Assembly (NCBI GenBank): GCA_028288945.1 | Contig: JAQGHH010000502.1 | Location: 1-9,367 of the forward strand | From: Phycisphaerales bacterium | Lineage (GTDB): Bacteria > Planctomycetota > Phycisphaerae > Tepidisphaerales > Tepidisphaeraceae | DNA length: 9,367 nucleotides | Direction of reading: 5' to 3' | Notes under the pieces: generated by a model | Told to the model about the DNA's origin: nothing | The model's database searches: none | The model's input: only the letters and a program-made list of their open reading frames with translations | Position numbers and translations under genes: made by a program | Shown here: positions 4,963-9,367 of the stretch, piece after piece | Layout of the letters: each line of letters begins with the position of its first letter | Position numbering within the stretch: position 1 is the stretch's first letter

Positions 4963-7029
4963 ATGACGATCGAATTCGCGTGCGCCGCGTGCGGCAAGCA
5001 ATTCAAGGTCGACGCCCAAATGGCCGGCAAGCGCGGCAAGTGCAAGGCGTGCGGGACGGTGAACACCGTTCCCGCCGCCCAGAACGCGCCACCGGCGCTG
5101 GACGCGCCATCCACACGTGTGCAAGCGCCCGTCGCGACCAAGGCGGCCGCGCCCGCGCGCCCTTCGCCCGTGGTGCCTCCGCCGATGCCCGCGAAAGCGC
5201 CGGCGGCGCGCGTTCCCGCCCCACCGCCCGGCGTACCCGTCCCGCCCCCGTTGCCGAAGTCGGCGACAAGGCCCGCGCTGGCGCCTGTACCGCCTCCCCT
5301 GATGGCCGCGGCATCAGCGCAAGGCTGCCCCGCTTGCGGCGCGCCCATGGGGCCGGCGGCGGTCTTCTGCACGAATTGCGGTTTCGACAAACGCACGGGA
5401 GCGCGCGTTTCCGCTGCCGCCCCCACCACCCCCGCCGCCACACCGCGGCGCGGACTTCAGACCTGGCAGATCGTCCTGATCACCTGCCTTGCGGCGTTGT
5501 TGATCATTGGCGTCGGCGTTGGGATCTTCGTGCGGAATGTTGTGCGCGCGATCAACCAGTCGCCTTCATTCGCCAGCCTCAATACATCGGCGAACGCCGG
5601 GCCTTTTGTGCCAGCTTTCCCCGAGCTGCCCCCGCCACTGAAGACCGCCAACGGGACCGTCGAGGTCTACCCGATGACCATCGGCGGAACGGGGCCGGGG
5701 CTGCCGATGCACATCAAGCTCTACCTGCCCGCCGGGCCGCGCACGCCACGATCGCTGCCGTGCGTATTCATCGCCCCCGCAGGCACGCGGCTGCTGCACG
5801 GCTCGGCCATCGACGATGACGTGAACGACCCCGAGCACCTCCCCTACGCGCGCCAGGGCTTCGCGGTCGTCAACTACGAACTGAGCGGCGACGTGCCGGG
5901 CGATACGCACGGCGGCATCCCCCTCGCGCGCCTTGCCGCGCCCGTCTCACAATTCATGGCCGCCGACGGCGGGCTCGCCAACGCGCACGCCGCGATCGAA
6001 TTCGTGCTGGCCAAAGTGCCGGCGGTGGACCCGACGCGCCTCTACGCCGCCGGGCACAGCTCCGCGGCCGTCGTCGCGCTGGACCTGGCCGCCGGCGATC
6101 ACCGCATCCGCGCCGTGGCCGCGTATGCCCCCGCGTGCGACGTGGTGGCCCGCTGGGGCGGCGACCTGAACACGATGAACCGCCTCGTCCCCGGCGCGTC
6201 CGACCTCGCCGCCCGCGTCTCGCCTATCCGCCACGTCGACGAGTTCAACTGCCCGATCTACCTGTTCCACGCGAACGACGACACGAACGTGTCAATGCCC
6301 GACAACCGAGCCTTCGCCGACGCCCTCCGCAGCGCCGGCAAGTCCGTGCAATTCGTGAACGTGCCCCGTGGCGGCCATTATCAATCAATGATTCAGCAGG
6401 GGATTCCCGGCGGGATCGCATTTTTCAGTTCGCAAGGCGCCAATCCCGTCGCGCCGACATCGTCCCCCAACTCCGCAGTGCGAACGCCGGGATTTCCGAA
6501 CGTGCCGTCGCCGCGCTTCCACCAACGGTTGCCGCAGGGGGTCGAAACTCCCGAGGAAACTGCGCCCGGGAAGAGCTGGGAGCCCGACGCCGCCCAACTC
6601 GACAAGCTCGCCCCCGAAACCACCTACGAAGGCTACGCCTTCCGCCCGCCCGCCGGCTTCGTGCAACTGGAGACCAAGCCCGCCGACCATTGCCAGGTCT
6701 GGCAGGCCAAAGGCGTGCTCGGCGTCCAGTTTTCCGTGCGCGTCGAACCGCGGGTGGAACGCCGCCGCACGCGCCCCTTCATTCTCACCGGCAACGGCGC
6801 CTCGCCTCCGGGCGTGAACCAAACGCTCGCGCTCATGGGCGCGAGCCTCGACTACGGGACCATTGCCGGCATCCCGTTCACCCGCGCAACGCGGGAGCTA
6901 GGCAACCAGAAAACCGTCATCTACACCGCCTTCGAAGGCGACCACTACCTGCTCCTCAGCGCCTCCGCCGCGGATGAAGCCACCAGCGCCATGCTCGAAT
7001 CCGCCGTGAGAACATTGCACAAGCAGTAG
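4963..7029 (+). CDS. Membrane-anchored multidomain protein: two zinc ribbons, alpha/beta hydrolase, PsbP-like C-terminal domain
   Basis: The 688-residue product has clear blocks. The first zinc ribbon has Cys7/Cys10 and Cys27/Cys30 (FACAACGKQF, GKCKACG), the type common at the N terminus of planctomycete proteins. A Pro/Ala-rich linker covers about 38-118. The second zinc ribbon has Cys122/Cys125 and Cys136/Cys139. One membrane helix lies at about 168-190 (WQIVLITCLAALLIIGVGVG). Residues about 220-490 look like an alpha/beta hydrolase of dienelactone hydrolase/peptidase S9 type. The nucleophile is probably Ser366 in GHSSAA, where Ala replaces the last Gly of G-x-S-x-G. The acid is probably Asp439 or Asp440 in HANDDTNVS, and the base His472 in GGHYQ. 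After a variable linker, residues about 555-688 (from YEGYAFRPPAGF) form a small alpha/beta domain reminiscent of PsbP/DUF1795. The predicted topology places the ribbons in the cytoplasm and the hydrolase outside. The substrate is unknown. No obvious ribosome site precedes the ATG, but the ribbon starts at once, which supports this start. Confidence 0.85.
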   Translation: MTIEFACAACGKQFKVDAQMAGKRGKCKACGTVNTVPAAQNAPPALDAPSTRVQAPVATKAAAPARPSPVVPPPMPAKAPAARVPAPPPGVPVPPPLPKSATRPALAPVPPPLMAAASAQGCPACGAPMGPAAVFCTNCGFDKRTGARVSAAAPTTPAATPRRGLQTWQIVLITCLAALLIIGVGVGIFVRNVVRAINQSPSFASLNTSANAGPFVPAFPELPPPLKTANGTVEVYPMTIGGTGPGLPMHIKLYLPAGPRTPRSLPCVFIAPAGTRLLHGSAIDDDVNDPEHLPYARQGFAVVNYELSGDVPGDTHGGIPLARLAAPVSQFMAADGGLANAHAAIEFVLAKVPAVDPTRLYAAGHSSAAVVALDLAAGDHRIRAVAAYAPACDVVARWGGDLNTMNRLVPGASDLAARVSPIRHVDEFNCPIYLFHANDDTNVSMPDNRAFADALRSAGKSVQFVNVPRGGHYQSMIQQGIPGGIAFFSSQGANPVAPTSSPNSAVRTPGFPNVPSPRFHQRLPQGVETPEETAPGKSWEPDAAQLDKLAPETTYEGYAFRPPAGFVQLETKPADHCQVWQAKGVLGVQFSVRVEPRVERRRTRPFILTGNGASPPGVNQTLALMGASLDYGTIAGIPFTRATRELGNQKTVIYTAFEGDHYLLLSASAADEATSAMLESAVRTLHKQ

Positions 7030-7080
7030 CCGCGACGTGTATCGCCAAGCTCGCGTCACGCGGCGGCAAGTGATTAAGCG

Positions 7081-7181
7081 CTACAACGCTATTGGTTAGC
7101 CCCCGACGTGTGGGTCGAGGTACTTCTCCCTCTCCCTCGTACTCGGGGGAGAGGGGACCAGAGCGCCTGATCGCGTTGTAG
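7081..7181. repeat. Nested inverted repeats in the convergent gap 7030-7263
   Basis: An outer pair CTACAACGC (7081-7089) and GCGTTGTAG (7173-7181) encloses an inner hairpin CCCTCTCCC (7128-7136), 10-base loop, GGGAGAGGG (7147-7155). Both pairs are exact. The inner hairpin could act as a transcription barrier for either of the convergent genes, but it has no T-run on either side. The rest of the 234-base gap shows nothing I can name. Confidence 0.45.
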
Positions 7182-7263
7182 TTTTGAGTTACTTGTGGCC
7201 CATCAGCGTGGTGTGACGGTGTGAGTCAGGAATTGATTGATCAAAAAAACGTCCGCTTGGTCG

Positions 7264-7713
7264 TCATAGTCCCGCGCTGGGCGGTGGCGAGAGGATCTGA
7301 TCGACATCGACCCAGCAAGACACCGACGTCTGCGGCGTGAACCCGACGCCACGATAGAACCACAACGCCGTGTCCCGACTGTCGAGATAAATACGCCTGA
7401 TTCCATGGCCGGCGGCGTCCCGGGCCAGCCACCTCACCATCGCCTTTCCATGCCCCTTCCCCTGCTCACTGGCCAGCGTAACCAGGTCATCGACGAACAG
7501 GTGCAGCCCGCGCATGAGCGTCCGCGATTCTCGCACGCCCGCCAGCACGACCAACGTCGATCCGGAAAATCCGCCGACCAGGCGGAAACCCTCGCGCTCC
7601 TGAAGTCTGACGGATGTCACAAACGAATCTGTCTCAAGATGCGGGCGCAGCTGCACCATCAACGGGAACGCGGCGGCGATCTGCTCATCACTCGATAAGA
7701 CGTGAAATTCCAT
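7264..7713 (-). CDS. GNAT family N-acetyltransferase
   Basis: This 149-residue single-domain protein would transfer an acetyl group from acetyl-CoA to an amine or similar acceptor. The N terminus (SSDEQIAAAFPLMVQLRPHL) is the pattern of a common uncharacterised GNAT subfamily. The central strand LHLFVDDLVTLASEQGKGHG (70-89) contains motif A, with the pyrophosphate loop Gln84-x-x-Gly87-x-Gly89. The C-terminal IYLDSRDTALWFYRGVGF (about 107-125) is motif B with the usual Tyr and Gly-Phe. The length is normal and no residue expected for CoA binding is missing. The acceptor cannot be told from sequence. The gene starts 24 bases after the stop of the PKD-repeat gene on the same strand. A purine-rich GGGGAAGGG lies upstream but rather far from the ATG, so co-transcription is likely but coupling is uncertain. 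Confidence 0.9.
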   Translation of the reverse strand: MEFHVLSSDEQIAAAFPLMVQLRPHLETDSFVTSVRLQEREGFRLVGGFSGSTLVVLAGVRESRTLMRGLHLFVDDLVTLASEQGKGHGKAMVRWLARDAAGHGIRRIYLDSRDTALWFYRGVGFTPQTSVSCWVDVDQILSPPPSAGL

Positions 7714-7737
7714 TTTCGCCGCGGCCCTTCCCCTCTA

Positions 7738-9367
7738 TCACCCCGTGACTACCGCTGTGCTAACCAGCCAGCCGGGACCCTCATCAGTTGCTGTGTACCC
7801 GTTCACGTCCTTATAAATCGGCGCAAACGAGATGCGGTACCGGCCGGGCTTGGCGTAGGTATAGCTGTCGTTGATTTGATACATACCACTGCCCAGCGGG
7901 GTAAGCGTCACGGCGGTGTCGCCCGCTGAGTTGTCACCCCAGTCGACCTGCCCGCCGATTAATGGCCCGCCTTGAACGTCGGTGAAGGTGATGACGCCGA
8001 TGCTCCCCGAAAAGGCCTGGCCTGTGGTCAGATTGAGCGTGACCCCGCCCTGCGAATTGGGCACGGCATTGATCGTTTGCGTAATCGAGCCCAGGACCGT
8101 GTCGTCCGCATGGTTAATGTGGTCGTTGAGCTTGAAGGTGATGGTGGCGTGCAGGGTGCCGGCGAAAGTCGTGCGGAGGTTCGATGAGCTTTGCCAGGAA
8201 AAATCATTCGTCGCATTCAGATTGAACTGATCTGTCCCAACCGGATCGACCGACATTCCGCGCGTACCCGCACCGGAGCCGTAGTCCACGACGGCGTAGG
8301 GTTTGGGCGCATCCGGGGCGGTTGAAACATCTTGCAGCATCGCCAGCGGCGCATTGAGGTAATCGCCATACGCGGTCGGCGGGGACGTGGCGGTGATGAT
8401 CGCGTGTGGGACCGGCACTGCAGCCGGTTTACCCGTTACGGTGATCGTGCTGACAAGAGGCACGTAGATCTGCGGAACGGGGTCTGCAAACAGCGGTATC
8501 GGCTCGCCCGGAAGGGGGAACAGCGACCGGCCGTCGAAGCTGGTAAGGACCGTTGCGGTGTAAGTGCCGGGGTCGGCATAAGTGTGCTGTCCGCTGGTCT
8601 GGTACTGGTTGTTGCCCAACGAAACGAAGGTGCCCGGCGAATGGGTGCCGTCGCCCCATTCAATGCCAACTTCGACAGGCGTGAGGCTGCTGGTGAGCGT
8701 GCCGAGATTCCCGTTGAAACGTGTGCCGGTGGTGGCGGCAAGTGTCAGGCCGCCGGGAGCGTTCACCATCGCGTCCGCCACCAGCACATAGGCCGGCGCG
8801 CGCCGGGCCCCCCCGACCCCGGCCCGCGTCACGACCACCGCATAACGGCCGGCCTGGGCGTAAACGTGCGAGCCGCTCAAAACGGATCTGCCGCCGTGGC
8901 TGGAAACCGTCGGCGCGGAAATCGAGCCATCGCCCCAATCAATCGAGAGGCCGACAGCGGAAGAAAGGCCGTGCACAGCGGAGCCGAGGACGGCATTGAA
9001 AGATTGCATCGTCGTTGTGGAAATGGTCCGCCCGTTGGGCGTTTTGGCCGCGACCTGCACAATTTCCTTCATGCTTCCAATCATCGAACCGCCCTGCGAA
9101 ACGGTAATCGTGACGTCGAAGGCGCCGGCCTTTAGATACGTATGTCCCCCGACCAGGCGAAGTCCTCCGTTCATCGATTGGAAACGGATGGCGGAGGGAT
9201 CGGCGGCCGTGCCGTCGCCCCAGTCCACCGTAGCGGCCATCGCTGCGCCCCTGGCCCCGTGCGCGGTAAGGAGCGTCGCGTGCATCAGCGCCTCGCCGGC
9301 GACCGCGCGCAAATGCGCGTTGTGATGCAGCAACATGCGGCCATGGCCCGGCCCGGCCCCGGCGGAG
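7738..9367 (-). CDS. PKD-like repeat surface/secreted protein, C-terminal part (N terminus beyond right edge)
   Basis: The frame is open to the right edge, giving 543 visible residues; an internal Met at 9336 is not a credible start because no signal peptide follows. It contains tandem beta-sandwich units of PKD/polycystic-kidney-disease type. Each runs from a 'F.a.lg.l' strand through a WGD motif to a G.H.Y..(P/A)G.Y.v hairpin. The Trp codons of VDWGDG, IDWGDG, IEWGDG and VDWGDN lie at 9220-9222, 8935-8937, 8656-8658 and 7939-7941. The matching GGHTYLKAG, GSHVYAQAG, GQHTYADPG and DSYTYAKPG follow each. Between the third and fourth units, a stretch around 8283 (AVVDYGSGAGTRG) looks like a degenerate unit in which WGDG is lost. 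Such repeats usually mediate adhesion or act as spacers in extracellular proteins. There is no sorting motif or membrane helix at the C terminus. Function is unknown. Confidence 0.8.
   Translation of the reverse strand, partial: SAGAGPGHGRMLLHHNAHLRAVAGEALMHATLLTAHGARGAAMAATVDWGDGTAADPSAIRFQSMNGGLRLVGGHTYLKAGAFDVTITVSQGGSMIGSMKEIVQVAAKTPNGRTISTTTMQSFNAVLGSAVHGLSSAVGLSIDWGDGSISAPTVSSHGGRSVLSGSHVYAQAGRYAVVVTRAGVGGARRAPAYVLVADAMVNAPGGLTLAATTGTRFNGNLGTLTSSLTPVEVGIEWGDGTHSPGTFVSLGNNQYQTSGQHTYADPGTYTATVLTSFDGRSLFPLPGEPIPLFADPVPQIYVPLVSTITVTGKPAAVPVPHAIITATSPPTAYGDYLNAPLAMLQDVSTAPDAPKPYAVVDYGSGAGTRGMSVDPVGTDQFNLNATNDFSWQSSSNLRTTFAGTLHATITFKLNDHINHADDTVLGSITQTINAVPNSQGGVTLNLTTGQAFSGSIGVITFTDVQGGPLIGGQVDWGDNSAGDTAVTLTPLGSGMYQINDSYTYAKPGRYRISFAPIYKDVNGYTATDEGPGWLVSTAVVTG

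Noticed and set aside
5078..5316. Pro/Ala-rich low-complexity stretch, considered as a frameshift or a tandem DNA repeat
   Set aside because: The frame stays open and intact ribbons lie on both sides, so it is an ordinary flexible linker; no exact repeat unit is seen.
4893..5819. Plus-strand open frame of 308 codons overlapping the hydrolase gene
   Set aside because: Arg-rich alternative frame of a gene with recognisable ribbons, helix and hydrolase motifs.
6135..6977. Plus-strand open frame of 280 codons inside the hydrolase gene
   Set aside because: Arg/Pro-rich frame-shifted reading of the same DNA, with no independent start signal.
1..9367. tRNA, rRNA, CRISPR array, insertion sequence, riboswitch
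   Set aside because: I looked for cloverleaf ends, regularly spaced direct repeats, transposase motifs and leader folds and found none that I can support.

Overview
The window is high-GC bacterial DNA. Its gene content points to the Planctomycetota (or a near relative in the PVC group). The pointers are zinc-ribbon/Pro-Ala-linker/membrane-anchor proteins, PKD-like 'WGDG' surface repeats, a probable BON/DUF1207-type exported protein at the left edge, and palindromic intergenic repeats of a kind I associate with planctomycete genomes. The taxonomic call is inference; there is no rRNA, tRNA, CRISPR array, transposase or phage gene here.

Layout, left to right. (1) Positions 1-415, minus strand: the N-terminal part of an exported protein that runs off the left edge. 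(2) 553-762, plus strand: a small one-pass membrane protein of unknown role. (3) 763-934: a convergent intergenic gap holding a nested palindrome (792-854), whose right half looks like an intrinsic terminator for the operon to its right. (4) 935-4096, minus strand: a compact three-gene operon transcribed as egtB, egtD, nnrD. egtB and egtD overlap by ATGA, and nnrD starts 10 bases after egtD. (5) 4101-4272: upstream region of egtB with a perfect 11-bp inverted repeat (4167-4224), shared with a divergent plus-strand gene. (6) 4273-4881, plus strand: a DUF1440/YagU-like membrane protein. (7) 4963-7029, plus strand: a 688-residue protein joining two zinc ribbons, one membrane helix, an alpha/beta hydrolase and a C-terminal PsbP-like domain. 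(8) 7030-7263: a convergent intergenic gap with nested inverted repeats. (9) 7264-7713, minus strand: a GNAT acetyltransferase, 24 bases downstream of (10) 7738-9367, minus strand: a PKD-like repeat surface protein whose N terminus lies beyond the right edge.

The clearest functional unit is the ergothioneine operon. EgtD would trimethylate histidine to hercynine, and EgtB would form the C-S bond oxidatively. The EgtB carries the residue pattern I associate with the Chloracidobacterium-type enzyme, which can take cysteine directly; this fits the absence of egtA and egtC beside it. The third gene, nnrD, repairs hydrated NAD(P)H, so the operon pairs antioxidant synthesis with cofactor repair. 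The other genes show no obvious pathway link to it. I do not see an unmistakably new system; the most unusual items are the multidomain hydrolase, the egtBD-nnrD pairing and the palindromic repeats.
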